Assembly: GCA_023436885.1 (NCBI GenBank)
Contig: JAEZHI010000040.1
Coordinates: 417,194-481,193, forward strand
Source: Pseudomonadota bacterium
GTDB lineage: Bacteria > Pseudomonadota > Alphaproteobacteria > Rhizobiales > Pleomorphomonadaceae
Reading direction: 5' to 3'
Length of the DNA stretch: 64,000 nucleotides
This document shows, piece by piece, positions 52,424-61,720 of the stretch; within the stretch, counting starts at the first letter, position 1; the number at the start of each line of letters is the position of its first letter. A program made the position numbers and the translations under genes. The notes under the pieces were generated by a model, which was not told the origin of the DNA, did no database searches, and was given only the letters and a program-made list of their open reading frames with translations.

Positions 52424-52834
52424 CTACCGCCCCACGAAGGTCCCGCTCCAGGCACCGCCCGCCAGCTTGATCTCGTCGTTGACGATGTCGGCCGACAGCG
52501 TGGAGGGCAGCGCCATCCTGGTGATCATCGGCACGTTGTCCGTCGCCTTGGTGTTGCTCAAGGTGATCTTGGTCGCGTTTCCTGCGCGACAGACCGATGC
52601 TTCACCGGTCAGCCACGGCTCACCGGCCTTGCTGGCCGAATAGACCAGACCGTTGGCGCCATCGGTGAGGACGATGATCAGCGGCTTGCCATCATTCGCG
52701 GTCGTCTCCTGCCAGCGGGCCTTGATCCCGTTGGCCTTGACCTCACTGACGGAAGTCAGGCAGCTCGCCTGGGCCATCGTGGCGCCGCCCAGCAGGAACA
52801 GGCAAACCAGCAAGTTGAACTTCGTTGGCCCCAT
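52424..52834 (-). CDS. Secreted hypothetical protein
   Basis: 136 residues from ATG 52834 behind GGAGGA. Signal peptide MGPTKFNLLVCLFLLGGATM, cleaved after AQA. The mature part is about 113 residues with two cysteines, probably one disulfide, and a beta-rich pattern ending WSGTFVGR. No family recognised, periplasmic by inference. Confidence 0.75.
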   Translation of the reverse strand: MGPTKFNLLVCLFLLGGATMAQASCLTSVSEVKANGIKARWQETTANDGKPLIIVLTDGANGLVYSASKAGEPWLTGEASVCRAGNATKITLSNTKATDNVPMITRMALPSTLSADIVNDEIKLAGGAWSGTFVGR

Positions 52835-52848
52835 GCATTCCTCCTAGA

Positions 52849-52890
52849 GCGATTTCAGCAAAAGTGGGAACCGGTTTTGCGTCCGTAATT
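52849..52890 (+). repeat. AAAGTGGG short intergenic repeat
   Basis: CGATTTCAGCAAAAGTGGGA then ACCGGTTTTGCGTCCGTAAT, preceded by TAGAG. Best-preserved copy with 8388-8438; sits between the secreted protein gene and the HxlR gene. Confidence 0.75.
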
Positions 52891-53001
52891 GTCTGCGAGA
52901 CCGAAAAGACCGCGTCGCGGCTCCAGTTAAGCACGGCCAGACAAACCAGAGATGACAGCCTTTGTTCCTGCGCTACGTCAGCGACCCGTGGGAGTCGTCC
53001 C

Positions 53002-53358
53002 TCAACCTTCCGCCTGCGGCCCAGCCGCCGGTTGCCCGGCCGATGTCCTTTCGGCGAAGGCTTCGCCCCATTCCTTCATGGCGATCAGCACCGGCGCCAG
53101 CGTCTGGCCGAAGGGCGTCAGCGAATATTCCACCCTTGGCGGCACCTCGGCAAACACCTGCCGGTCGACGATGCCATCGAGCTCCAGTTGCCGGAGCTGC
53201 ATGGTCAGCGAGCGCTGGCTGACCTCGCCGATGATCCGGCGCAACTCGCCGAACCGCTTGGTGCCCGACAGCAGGCGGTAGATGATGATCGGCTTCCACT
53301 TGCCGCCGGCGACATCGACCGTCACCTCGACAGGGCAGCGATAGCGCGCTTTCGCCAT
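53002..53358 (-). CDS. HxlR family transcriptional regulator
   Basis: 118 residues from ATG 53358 behind GGGGAG. Core motifs CPVEVTVDVAGGKWKPIIIY, RFGELRRIIGEVSQRSLTMQ, LRQLELDGIV and VPPRVEYSLTPFGQTL are diagnostic of HxlR winged-helix regulators, which often sense reactive quinones or aldehydes through the N-terminal Cys. Divergent from a quinone oxidoreductase gene. The C-terminal tail is short and Gly/Ala-rich. Confidence 0.9.
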   Translation of the reverse strand: MAKARYRCPVEVTVDVAGGKWKPIIIYRLLSGTKRFGELRRIIGEVSQRSLTMQLRQLELDGIVDRQVFAEVPPRVEYSLTPFGQTLAPVLIAMKEWGEAFAERTSAGQPAAGPQAEG

Positions 53359-53371
53359 GGAACTCCCCAAT

Positions 53372-53379
53372 AGTATACT
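53372..53379. promoter_or_regulatory. AGTATACT palindrome in hxlR/oxidoreductase divergent promoter
   Basis: An 8-bp perfect palindrome in a locally AT-rich stretch (TAGTATACTTTCTAG) 14 bp before the HxlR start. It has the form of other HxlR-family operators (AGTA...TACT) but is short, so it is a modest candidate. Confidence 0.4.
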
Positions 53380-53472
53380 TTCTAGCCCTATATGCGAGAA
53401 TGTTGCCTACTTGCCTAGAGGCCCCCATTGTCTCCATCCTGCCGTCATCGACAGGGCACGAGCGAGGACAGG

Positions 53473-54465
53473 ATGAGAGCGGCTTATTTCGACCGGCAGG
53501 GCGCGGCGTCCGAGGTTTTGACCGTCGGCGAGCTGCCCGACCCTGAGCCGGCTGCCGGCGAAGTCCGCGTCAAGGTGACGGTCTCCGGGCTCAACCCCAG
53601 CGACGTCAAGACCAGAACCGGCTTTGCCGGCGTGCCCATGCCGTTCCCCCGCATCATTCCGCATCAGGATGGCGCCGGCATCATCGACAAGGTCGGCCCC
53701 GGCGTGTCCGAACAACGCATCGGCGAGCGCGTCTGGCTGTACAAGGCGCAGGCCGGGCGGCCGTTCGGCAGCGCCGCGGACTATGTCGCCCTGCCGGCCG
53801 ATTGCGCGGTTCCTCTCCCGGCCAATGCCTCCTTCGAGGTGGGCGCCTCGCTCGGCATCGCCGCCATCACGGCGCACAGGTGCCTGTTTGCCGAAGGCGA
53901 TATTCGCGGCCGCCGCGTGCTGGTCCATGGCGGTGGCGGCGCCGTGGGAACCGCGGCGATCCTGCTGGCCAAATGGGCGGGCGCCTGGGTCGCCACCACG
54001 ATCAGCCGGCCCGAACAGCAGAAAGTGGCCGAAGAGGCCGGCGCCGACCTCGTCATCAACCGCCGCTCCGAGGATGTCGCCGGGCGGATCGGCGAGGCGA
54101 CGCACGGCGGCGGCGTCGACCGCATCGTCGATGTCGACCTTGTAGCCAACATCGATACCGATCTGGCCTGCCTCGCGCCAAGCGGCGTCGTCTCCGCCTA
54201 TGCGACGGAAGACCCCAGCGCCAGATTGTCGGTGCCGTTCCTGAAGGCCATGCGCGGCGGCTTTGCAATCCGCTTCGTCTACTTCTACAGCCTGCCCGAC
54301 GAGGCCATGCGCCTCGCCGTCCGCGACGTGACCGCCAGCGTCGCGTCCGGCGCCTACCGCCCCGTCATCGGCCTGGTCGTGCCGCTCGACCGCATCGCCG
54401 AGTCTCACATCGCCCAGGAAACCGGGAAGATCGTCGGGAAAATCCTCGTCAAGGTGGAGCCCTGA
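53473..54465 (+). CDS. Zinc-independent alcohol dehydrogenase / NADPH:quinone reductase (MDR family)
   Basis: 330 residues from ATG 53473 (MRAAYFDRQGAASEVLTVGE). MDR pattern: VKVTVSGLNPSDVKTRTGFA, the HQDGAGIIDKVG loop, and nucleotide-binding VHGGGGAVGTAAILLAKWAG. No structural zinc Cys cluster, so it belongs to the quinone reductase/zeta-crystallin group. Control by the divergent HxlR gene suggests a role in detoxifying quinones or electrophiles. Confidence 0.9.
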   Translation: MRAAYFDRQGAASEVLTVGELPDPEPAAGEVRVKVTVSGLNPSDVKTRTGFAGVPMPFPRIIPHQDGAGIIDKVGPGVSEQRIGERVWLYKAQAGRPFGSAADYVALPADCAVPLPANASFEVGASLGIAAITAHRCLFAEGDIRGRRVLVHGGGGAVGTAAILLAKWAGAWVATTISRPEQQKVAEEAGADLVINRRSEDVAGRIGEATHGGGVDRIVDVDLVANIDTDLACLAPSGVVSAYATEDPSARLSVPFLKAMRGGFAIRFVYFYSLPDEAMRLAVRDVTASVASGAYRPVIGLVVPLDRIAESHIAQETGKIVGKILVKVEP

Positions 54466-54558
54466 CCGGCGCTTGCAGCTGACGTCGTCCTGACCTTGGC
54501 AGCTGTGCTCATCATCTCGGTCGGTCTGAACCAGTCACGGCGCGCCTGACATCCACGA

Positions 54559-55509
54559 TCAGAGGATGATCCGCGCGCCTCCCCGGACGCGAAGCGCCTT
54601 GATGTCGCGCAGCGGCGGTCCGCCAAAAAGGCGCCGGTATTCCCGGATGAACTGGGTGGCGCTTTCATAGCCGACGGCGAGCGCGGCGGACCCCACGTCC
54701 AACCCCTCCAGCATGAGAGAGCGGGCTTCATGCAGCCGAAGGCGCTTCTGATACTGAATCGGGCTCAACCCCGTGAGATCGTGGAAGTGACGATGCAGGG
54801 TCGATTCCGCCATTCCAGCAACATCGGCCAGTTGCCTGATCTTCAGGGGTTCGCGGAAATGGCGCCTTACCCACATCACCGCCTTGGTGGCGCGGTTGCC
54901 TTGGCTTCCGAGCCGAACCATGTGCTGGATTTTCCACCCCGCCGGGCCGGAGAGCAGGCGGTAGAGGATTTCCTTGTGCAGAAGCCCGCTCATGAAGGCC
55001 ACGTCACCGGGCGCTTCGATCAGCCGCACGAGCCGCGCCACGGCGTCAAATAGCGCCGGCTCCATCTGGCTCAGGAACAGGTGCGATTCCGGCAAGGCGG
55101 AACCAGGGGCCGGGATGGCGAAGTCGGTGATGATCTGACGCGCCAGCGCGAAATCAAGATCGATCCTCAAGGCAACATGGGGCGCGGCCGGACTGGCCTC
55201 TGGGATCGCGATGATGCTCGGGACGGCAACCGTGCTGAGAAGATAGGTCTGTTCGCCCTGGATGAATACCGCGTCGCCCAAGGTGATGGTGCGCCATCCC
55301 TGGACGAGCACGCAAAAACAGGCCTCCGCCGTATGAGACCAAGGAGGAATAGGCTGGTCGGCGAGCCCGACCCGAAGGCCGGGGACGGGAGTCTCGAAAC
55401 CGCCCGTCTGGCCGACATGACGGGCGATGATCTGCACAACCTCCTGACGCAGCACCGATTGCGACGGAGAGTCACTGGAGTCGATGGGCCGGACCGAGGT
55501 GACATGCAT
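54559..55509 (-). CDS. AraC family regulator (cupin N-domain)
   Basis: 316 residues from ATG 55509 (a GTG at 55518 is also possible). N-terminal AraC_N/cupin_6-like domain (IPPWSHTAEACFCVLVQGWR, then TLGDAVFIQGEQTYLL). C-terminal double HTH (IRQLADVAGMAESTLHRHFH and VGYESATQFIREYRRLFGGP). Divergent from an aldo/keto reductase gene, which is the usual target of this subgroup. Confidence 0.9.
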   Translation of the reverse strand: MHVTSVRPIDSSDSPSQSVLRQEVVQIIARHVGQTGGFETPVPGLRVGLADQPIPPWSHTAEACFCVLVQGWRTITLGDAVFIQGEQTYLLSTVAVPSIIAIPEASPAAPHVALRIDLDFALARQIITDFAIPAPGSALPESHLFLSQMEPALFDAVARLVRLIEAPGDVAFMSGLLHKEILYRLLSGPAGWKIQHMVRLGSQGNRATKAVMWVRRHFREPLKIRQLADVAGMAESTLHRHFHDLTGLSPIQYQKRLRLHEARSLMLEGLDVGSAALAVGYESATQFIREYRRLFGGPPLRDIKALRVRGGARIIL

Positions 55510-55697
55510 GCTCTCCACTTAACACGACGATGCGGAAGACAGAAGAAGCATTCGCCGAGAGCGAGAGGATTGGGCAGGAATCAGCGGGGATCTGGCTACC
55601 CCGGGGCAGCGCTTCTGGCAGATAGTCGTCCGGCAGCCCGGAGGACCGGGACCAGGCATCGACCGGACAAAGGTCGGAGTCATGAAGGAGCAAAGCG

Positions 55698-56732
55698 GTG
55701 AAATACAATCGACTGGGAAAGACCGGCCTGTTCGTCTCGGAGCTGTCGCTTGGCGCGATGACCTTCGGGGAGACCAAGGGGTTCGCGACCTTGGGCGGCG
55801 TCGGCCAGGACGACGCCAGCGCGATGGTGGCTCGTGCTTTTGAAGCGGGCGTCAATCTCTTCGACACGGCCGATCGCTACGCCCTCGGCGACTCCGAGCG
55901 TCTTCTGGGCGTAGCGTTGCGCAACCTCCGCGCCCCCAGGGAAAGCTATCTCATCGCGACCAAGGCGTTCGGAGCGATCGGCCCCGGCCCGAACGACGCC
56001 GGCGCGTCGCGCGGGCATATCATGGACGCCGCAAAGAACAGTCTCAAGCGGCTCGGCGTCGATCATATCGACCTCTACCAGATCCATGGCTTCGACCCCG
56101 CCACGCCGATAGAGGAGACCCTGCGCGCCCTCGACGACCTCGTGCGGCAGGGGCATGTTCGTTATATCGGCGTGTCGAACTGGGCGGCGTGGCAGATCGC
56201 CAAGGCGCTTGGCGTCTCGGAGCGGCTTGGCCTCGCGCCATTTGCAACGCTTCAAGCCTATTACTCCCTGGCGGGGCGTGATCTTGAGCGCGAACTGGCG
56301 CCGCTTCTCGCTAGCGAAGGCGTCGGCCTTCTGGTCTGGAGCCCGCTGGCGGGCGGGTTCTTGAGCGGCAAGCAGGCGCGCGGCGAGCGCGGTCCGGAGG
56401 GCAGCCGGGATGTAGCTGCCCGCCCGTACATCGACTATGATCGGGGCTTCAATACGCTCGACGTGCTGCGGCCGATCGCGAAGGACCATGGCGTCTCGGT
56501 TGCCCAGACCGCGCTGGCCTGGTTGCTCCACCAGAAGGTGGTGACCACGGTCTTGGTCGGAGCCAAGCGCATGGACCAGCTCGAAGACAATCTGAAGGCG
56601 ACGGAGATCGCTTTCAGCGAAGCGGAACTCGCGGCCATCGGCGAAGTCAGCAAGCTGCCGCCGGAATATCCCGCATGGATGATCGATATGTGGAGCGGTC
56701 CGCGCGCGAGGCAACTCGCCGCATCCAAATGA
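55698..56732 (+). CDS. Aldo/keto reductase
   Basis: 344 residues with AKR motifs: LSLGAMTFGE, NLFDTADRYALGDSERLLG (catalytic Asp and Tyr), IATKAFG with the catalytic Lys, DHIDLYQIHGFDP with catalytic His, and the NADPH-binding WLLHQKVVTTVLVGAKRMDQ. Related to the YghZ/YajO-like class. Divergent from the AraC gene. Start GTG/ATG at 55698 behind GGAG. Confidence 0.92.
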   Translation: MKYNRLGKTGLFVSELSLGAMTFGETKGFATLGGVGQDDASAMVARAFEAGVNLFDTADRYALGDSERLLGVALRNLRAPRESYLIATKAFGAIGPGPNDAGASRGHIMDAAKNSLKRLGVDHIDLYQIHGFDPATPIEETLRALDDLVRQGHVRYIGVSNWAAWQIAKALGVSERLGLAPFATLQAYYSLAGRDLERELAPLLASEGVGLLVWSPLAGGFLSGKQARGERGPEGSRDVAARPYIDYDRGFNTLDVLRPIAKDHGVSVAQTALAWLLHQKVVTTVLVGAKRMDQLEDNLKATEIAFSEAELAAIGEVSKLPPEYPAWMIDMWSGPRARQLAASK

Positions 56733-56939
56733 CCAGGCAAGCGCCTGGTCGACCCGTCACCGGCAAGCGATTGCCAAAGCTGCCGGTCGAGTGGCACCTG
56801 GTATTTCCTGCAGCGCCCTTTCGGCCTCAGGACGAATGGAACGAGAGGGTCATACCAGTCTCCCTGTCCCACTCAGCCGTCACGCTTGGCAATGGCGCTA
56901 TGCATGATGCGGTCGGCCGTTATGGCGCCCTCATCTACC

Positions 56940-57770
56940 CTACCCCTCGAGCGCCGCCTTGTACCGCGCAAACGACGCCTCTACCCGCTCCTTGGCATCG
57001 CCGATGATCTCCCGGCCGGCAAACGCGCCGTAGAGGTCGGAGAAGGCGAGCGGCGTCACGCGCTCCTCGATCTCTTTCAGCGCCTTGGGGCCGAGCGGGA
57101 TCAGGTTGGGGTAGCTGCGCATGAAGCTCGTAAAGCGGCGGTCCATGACGATCTGGATGGCGTCGCCGGGGTAGAGGCTGCCGCCGGGGCGCGGGCCGGT
57201 TTTCCAGTGGAGGCCGGTGCTGCCGGCGAAGTGGCCGGGCAGATGCACGAGGTCGATGCTGGCGGTCAGCGCGAAGCTGTCGCCATCCCAGAAGCGCAGG
57301 AACGGGCTGTCGAAGCCCACCCATGCCTCGTCCGCATCGTGGAGATAGATCGGCACGCCGCCCAGCGCCGCGCTCCACTCGTGCATGGCCGAATAGAAAT
57401 GCGGATGCGAGATGGCAATCGCCTGCACGCCGCCCATGGCGGTGATCTGCTCCACCGCCGCCTTGGTGATCGTCGGCAGGCATTCCCACATCACCAGGCC
57501 GCCCTCCTGCGGGATCAGGAAGGCGCGCTGGCCGATGGCGAATTCCGGCGCCAGCGCCATGGTCATCACGCCGGCTGCGTCCTCGAACTGGATCTGATGG
57601 TTGGCGGCAATCTCGGTGGAGGTGGTCCAGCGCTGCCCCTTCCAGCCGACGAACTGCCGCTCGTCACGGCACACCGGACAGTCGGTCATCGTCTCGGCTT
57701 CGGGGTATTGCGTGCCACAGGTCACACAAACCGGGGCACGCGCAAAGCTCGACCGGTCGAACCCAGGCAT
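56940..57770 (-). CDS. MBL-fold metallohydrolase with N-terminal zinc ribbon
   Basis: 276 residues. Two cysteine pairs near the N-terminus (CVTCGTQYPEAE and CPVCRDERQ) form a zinc ribbon. The MBL core has AISHPHFYSAMHEW, where HPH replaces the HxHxDH consensus (one His pair kept, Asp and last His absent), and HLPGHFAGSTGLHW. Probably a degenerate lactamase-like hydrolase. Family level is clear, activity uncertain. Confidence 0.82.
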   Translation of the reverse strand: MPGFDRSSFARAPVCVTCGTQYPEAETMTDCPVCRDERQFVGWKGQRWTTSTEIAANHQIQFEDAAGVMTMALAPEFAIGQRAFLIPQEGGLVMWECLPTITKAAVEQITAMGGVQAIAISHPHFYSAMHEWSAALGGVPIYLHDADEAWVGFDSPFLRFWDGDSFALTASIDLVHLPGHFAGSTGLHWKTGPRPGGSLYPGDAIQIVMDRRFTSFMRSYPNLIPLGPKALKEIEERVTPLAFSDLYGAFAGREIIGDAKERVEASFARYKAALEG

Positions 57771-58210
57771 TTCCTTCGCTCCATCATTAAGGGGTGCTGC
57801 CCTATCAGGATATCAGAAACACGGAAAGCGCCAGCCGGTTCCATGCATGAAACATACGGCATCTTGATGAACGAGTTCGCTCGAATTTCGAGCAACATAG
57901 CTTCAAATGCAAAGCGGATTCCCGGCGCCCTTGAAGCCCCGAGGAATCCGCTGAGAGAGGGCTTTATCTCCTGGTTCCCTCGCGGGAGCTTATTTGGTCT
58001 TCTCGATCATCACCGAGCCGGCGCCTGCCGCCATCAGGCACATCGATGCCTTTTGCCCCGGCGGTCAACTCGCAACTCCACGCAGGGCGCGAAATTCCGG
58101 GGATGCGCGGCGGCGCGCCAGACCCGGGGCGACGGCGTTCGACGCGAGTTGCATAGACGCATGGAACCTGTCGGCGTATCAGTGCGGAAATCCCTGTTTG
58201 GTCGGACACA
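57771..58210. other. Intergenic region without a confident gene
   Basis: 440 bp between the MBL-fold gene and the excalibur-domain gene. On the minus strand a 20-codon piece before 57988 ends CLMAAGAGSVMIEKTK-stop and looks like a protein C-terminus, but an upstream stop cuts it off. It may be a gene remnant. Nothing else was recognised. Confidence 0.4.
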
Positions 58211-58492
58211 ATGCCTTCCCGGTGGATATTTGCCTTGGGCGCGCTCCTTATGGCGGCCCCACAGACAGCCGCGGCCGCTATGGTTCCTCGTCCGGATGTG
58301 ACGATTGCTAATGCGACCGTCCTGGCGCGTGGCGGAACCTGCAAAACCGTCAGCAGCTGTCGCGAGGCCGTCGAACTATGGTGCGGCGGCTATAGCCGAG
58401 CCGACGGCGATCACGACGGCATCCCCTGCGAAAACGTCTGCCACAGCCGCGAGCAAGTGCAGGAGATCCAAGCCGAGATCGGCTGCGAGTAG
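58211..58492 (+). CDS. Secreted excalibur calcium-binding domain protein
   Basis: 93 residues. Signal peptide MPSRWIFALGALLMAAPQTA (cleaved after AAA). Mature chain contains KTVSSCREAVELWCGGYSRA, then DGDHDGIPCENVC, the excalibur motif with a Ca-binding DxDxDG loop and cysteines. Probably periplasmic, structural or nuclease-linked. Small and complete. Confidence 0.88.
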   Translation: MPSRWIFALGALLMAAPQTAAAAMVPRPDVTIANATVLARGGTCKTVSSCREAVELWCGGYSRADGDHDGIPCENVCHSREQVQEIQAEIGCE

Positions 58493-58498
58493 CGCCCC

Positions 58499-59467
58499 TC
58501 ACTCCACCAGTTGCGCCCGGATCGACTGCAGCTCCTGCACCCGCGCCGCGTCCACCTTCGGGTAGTTCATCTTGAGGTCGGCGAAGGTATCGAGGATGAT
58601 CTGCGACACGATCAGCCGGGCGTTCTTCTTGTCGTCGGCCGGCACGACGTACCAGGGCGATTGGTCGGTGCTGGTGGCGGTGAGGCAGTCTTCATAGGCG
58701 GTCCTGTAGGCGTCCCAGTATTGCCGCTCCTTGATGTCGTCGACGCTGAACTTCCAGTTCTTCTCCGGGTCGTCGATGCGGTCGAGGAAGCGCTTGCGCT
58801 GCTCGTCCTTGGAAAGATGCAGGAAGAACTTGACGATGCGCGTGCCGTTCTCGTGGAGATGCCGCTCTAGGTCGGTGATCGAGCGGTAGCGGGCGCGCCA
58901 GGTGTGGCTCTCCTTCTTCAGGGCATCCGGCAGGCCCTCGCTGATCAGGATCTCCGGATGCACGCGCACGATCAGCACCTCCTCGTAATAGGAGCGGTTG
59001 AAGATGCCGATGCGCCCGCGCTCGGGCAGGTCGCGCGTCGTCCGCCAGAGAAAATCGTGGTCGAGCTCCTCGGCGCTCGGGTGCTTGAAACTGAACACCT
59101 GGCAGCCCTGCGGGTTGACGCCAGACATCACGTGCCGGATGGCGCCGTCCTTGCCGGCGGCGTCCATCGCCTGGAAGATCAGGAGAATGGCGTGCTGGTT
59201 GCCGGCATAGAGCATGCGCTGCTGCCGGCTGAGGTCGCGAACCGCCTGTTTCAACATCTTCTTGTAGTCGGCCTTGGAGTCATAGACCGGCGCGACGCGC
59301 GTCGGCCACTTGCCGAGATCCACCTTGTGGCCCTCGGCAACCTGAAAGTCTTTCGTCTTGATCTTCATGGTGTCGTCCGCAAGCTCCTCGTCGTCAGGGC
59401 GCAAGAAAGCCGACCCCGGCGGGTTTGGCGCCACCGGGATCGGCTTCATGTTGGATGGGTCGGACAA
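58499..59467 (-). CDS. Polyphosphate kinase 2 (PPK2) family protein
   Basis: 322 residues from a TTG at 59467; ATG 59449 or ATG 59368 (MKIKTKDFQVAEGHKVDLGK) are alternatives, and the last would give the usual family length of about 290. Walker A FQAMDAAGKDGAIRHVM, PPK2 blocks GCQVFSFKHPSAEELDHDFL, FNRSYYEEVLIVRVHPE, and SPWYVVPADDKKNAR. These enzymes use polyphosphate to phosphorylate nucleotides. The adjacent PRC-barrel gene suggests a stress-related cluster. Confidence 0.9.
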   Translation of the reverse strand: MSDPSNMKPIPVAPNPPGSAFLRPDDEELADDTMKIKTKDFQVAEGHKVDLGKWPTRVAPVYDSKADYKKMLKQAVRDLSRQQRMLYAGNQHAILLIFQAMDAAGKDGAIRHVMSGVNPQGCQVFSFKHPSAEELDHDFLWRTTRDLPERGRIGIFNRSYYEEVLIVRVHPEILISEGLPDALKKESHTWRARYRSITDLERHLHENGTRIVKFFLHLSKDEQRKRFLDRIDDPEKNWKFSVDDIKERQYWDAYRTAYEDCLTATSTDQSPWYVVPADDKKNARLIVSQIILDTFADLKMNYPKVDAARVQELQSIRAQLVE

Positions 59468-59490
59468 GCCGGTCAGCCTATGCCGACCTA

Positions 59491-59592
59491 GAGCATTCGC
59501 CGACCAAATTGAAACATTTGGTCGTTGAGCGAATGCTCCAGGTTTATTTGCTGGAGCAGCCGCTTTTCGATCAGGTTAATTCAACCTGATCG
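59491..59592. repeat. Two adjacent stem-loops between PRC-barrel and PPK2 genes
   Basis: Stem 1: GAGCATTCGC (59491-59500) pairs with GCGAATGCTC (59529-59538) and encloses a smaller hairpin GACCAAAT/ATTTGGTC (59502-59523). Stem 2: CGATCAGGTT (59568-59577) pairs with AACCTGATCG (59583-59592), loop AATTC. The whole is framed by AGAGCATT and GGGTGCTCT. Repeat-like; could also end the PRC-barrel transcript. Confidence 0.7.
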
Positions 59593-59601
59593 GCGGGTGC
59601 T

Positions 59602-60387
59602 CTAACCGTGCCGCCGCATGCGGGGGTCGACGCTCTCGTTGTAATAGGCGTTGAACCGCTCCTCGTAGGCGCGGTCGACGATGGTCGCCTCGTCATACTC
59701 GGGGCTGTTCTTCACGCGCTCCCGATCGACGCTGAGCGATACGGTCTCGCTCGCCCAGTTGATGTCCTCGGCCGAGTGCGGCGAGATCAGCACCTTCTTG
59801 CCCGGCCACCAGTTCCTGGTGTCGATCACCAGATAGTGGATGCTCCAGTCGTTTTCCTCGACCAGCATGTCCTCGACATGGCCGATGTCGCCGTCGGTGG
59901 CGTTGATGTAGTAGCCTTCCACCGAGTCGAAGCTGTGCAGGTGCGGATCGTCGTTCCGGTGCTGTGCCTCCACCGCGTCTCTCTCGATGCGCTGGGCGTC
60001 AGGCATGGGGGTGACGATCGGGGCCGTCATGCCGCTGCCGTAGCCGCCGGCATAGAAACCGTCATCCCAGTAGGGGCTCCAGCCATAGTAGCCGAAAATA
60101 TCGCTCTCCGACTGTCGCGACACCGGCCGCTGGGTGTCGACATCCGGGCTGTCCTTGACCTGCTGGCGGGTCAGCTTCACCGAGAATTTCTCGGCCTGCA
60201 GGTCGGCGTGGCCCAATGAGGAGGTCGGCAGAAGCACCTTGCGTTCGGTGAACCACGTGCCGGTATCGACCACCAGCCAGCGGATGCGCCAGCTATCGTC
60301 ATCGAACAGCAGGTCGCTGACCGTACCGATATCGCCATCCATGGCGGCGATGGTGTAACCCTTGATCTTCGATGCATTCCACAACAT
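59602..60387 (-). CDS. Protein with two PRC-barrel domains
   Basis: 261 residues from ATG 60387 (MLWNASKIKGYTIAAMDGDI), with GAAGGGAG upstream. PRC-barrel 1 (about 1-80: GYTIAAMDGDIGTVSDLLFD, RWLVVDTGTWFTERKVLLP) and PRC-barrel 2 (about 150-235: GYYINATDGDIGHVEDMLVE, HYLVIDTRNWWPGKKVLIS), joined by a Tyr/Gly-rich linker. Such proteins are frequent stress proteins of soil alphaproteobacteria. A start at 60531 has no ribosome site. Confidence 0.9.
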   Translation of the reverse strand: MLWNASKIKGYTIAAMDGDIGTVSDLLFDDDSWRIRWLVVDTGTWFTERKVLLPTSSLGHADLQAEKFSVKLTRQQVKDSPDVDTQRPVSRQSESDIFGYYGWSPYWDDGFYAGGYGSGMTAPIVTPMPDAQRIERDAVEAQHRNDDPHLHSFDSVEGYYINATDGDIGHVEDMLVEENDWSIHYLVIDTRNWWPGKKVLISPHSAEDINWASETVSLSVDRERVKNSPEYDEATIVDRAYEERFNAYYNESVDPRMRRHG

Positions 60388-60603
60388 TTCGGCACTCCCT
60401 TCATTGAAGGCCGGTCGGGTCTCGGCGAAAGCGGCGCGACGGTCGGCGAAGGCCGCGACCATCGGTCGCAAAGCGCCACCACCCGCAAGGCGGCCCTTGC
60501 AAGTGACGCGACCGCGGGAAACAGGTCGCATTCACAAAACTGATTGGGTAACTCCAGCCCGGCGCGTTTGTTCCGCCCACGCCGGGAATTTCCGGCCGGC
60601 GGC

Positions 60604-61293
60604 TCAGGCCGCGTGGCGGAACACGGTGACGAAGAAGCTGCCGCGCGTCACATAGCCGAGCTTCTCATAGAGGGCGATGGCCGAGCCGTTTTCGCTGAGC
60701 ACGTGCAGGAAGGGCGTCTCGCCGGCCGCTTGCATGCGGCGCGCCAGCCGCGTCATCAGAAGGCCCGCGTAGCCGCGACCGCGAAAATCCGGATCGACGC
60801 AGACGGCGCTGATCTCTACGGCGCGGCCGAGCCGCATGCGCTCGCCGGCCATCGCCGCCAGCCGCCCGTCGATCCTGAGGCCGATATAGGTTCCGAAATC
60901 GATGGTGCGCGGGCCGAACGGCCCCGGCCGCGTCCGGCTGGCAAGGTCGATCATCTCCGGCACATCATCCGCGCCAAGCGCCACGTGGTCGGGCCCGTCC
61001 GCAGGCACCGCCGGCACCTCCAGCACCATCTGCAACAGCGGCTTCTGCCATTCGACGGCGAAGCGATCCGGCAGCACCACGGGGTCGGGCGTGTGCATGA
61101 ACGCCAGGCCATCCGCCGGGATCAGCGCCGCCAGCGCCGCGAAGGCCTCCGGCGTCCGCTCGGCCACCGCCACGAAGGGCGAGATCTCTGGATGGTAGCG
61201 CCTGGCGAGCGGTCCGCCGATGCCGAGCGCCTGCTGGTCCGATGTCAGCGCCGTCCACACGGGGCTATCGAGCGGTGTCATCTCAGGTTGCAT
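60604..61293 (-). CDS. GNAT family N-acetyltransferase
   Basis: 229 residues from ATG 61293, preceded by GAGGCGAAG at good spacing; ATG 61311 has GGGGGAGG only one base away. The FR47-type GNAT domain is C-terminal: VEISAVCVDPDFRGRGYAGL with the acetyl-CoA loop RGRGYA, and NGSAIALYEKLGYVTRGSFF. The N-terminal half fits the GNAT-like fold typical of tandem or extended members. Substrate unknown. Confidence 0.85.
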   Translation of the reverse strand: MQPEMTPLDSPVWTALTSDQQALGIGGPLARRYHPEISPFVAVAERTPEAFAALAALIPADGLAFMHTPDPVVLPDRFAVEWQKPLLQMVLEVPAVPADGPDHVALGADDVPEMIDLASRTRPGPFGPRTIDFGTYIGLRIDGRLAAMAGERMRLGRAVEISAVCVDPDFRGRGYAGLLMTRLARRMQAAGETPFLHVLSENGSAIALYEKLGYVTRGSFFVTVFRHAA

Positions 61294-61720
61294 CTTCGCC
61301 TCGAAAGTCATTCCTCCCCCGGACAGGCAGCCAAGGTCATGCAGCCGGCCGGGCCATCCAGGCGAAGATAAACCTGACACGAAAATCGAGCAATCGAACA
61401 ACAGGCTGGTACAGTCGCAGAATTGCGCCCGTATCAGCCCGTCAACTTTTCTGAAGGAGGGATTCGAAGTAGGCGCCCGCCCCGGATTAGCGCCTTGCTT
61501 CCTTTGGTATCAACCAGACAATCACACAAAATATTCAACCAACATGCATAAAATATAAGGTTCATTCAAAATTGACTAAAATATGAAGTGACCATAGCCA
61601 ATAAATTCGGAGCCTACAATAAACGCGGAGTTGCCGCTGTTAAGTATTACTATTTCTGGAAAGCGACCAATTTTATGACCGGGCGATCGTCGATGGAAAT
61701 ACACCGAAAGCCGCCCCCGG
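61294..61720. other. AT-rich intergenic stretch
   Basis: 427 bp. The part 61480-61680 is strongly AT-rich (ACACAAAATATTCAACC, AAATATAAGG). No open frame, RNA or terminator was recognised. Probably carries the acetyltransferase promoter; the AT-rich centre could be foreign or a repeat remnant. Confidence 0.45.

Noticed and set aside
57988..58050. Minus-strand C-terminus-like segment CLMAAGAGSVMIEKTK-stop
   Set aside because: Only about 20 codons before an upstream stop; could be a thiolase-like gene remnant but cannot be supported.
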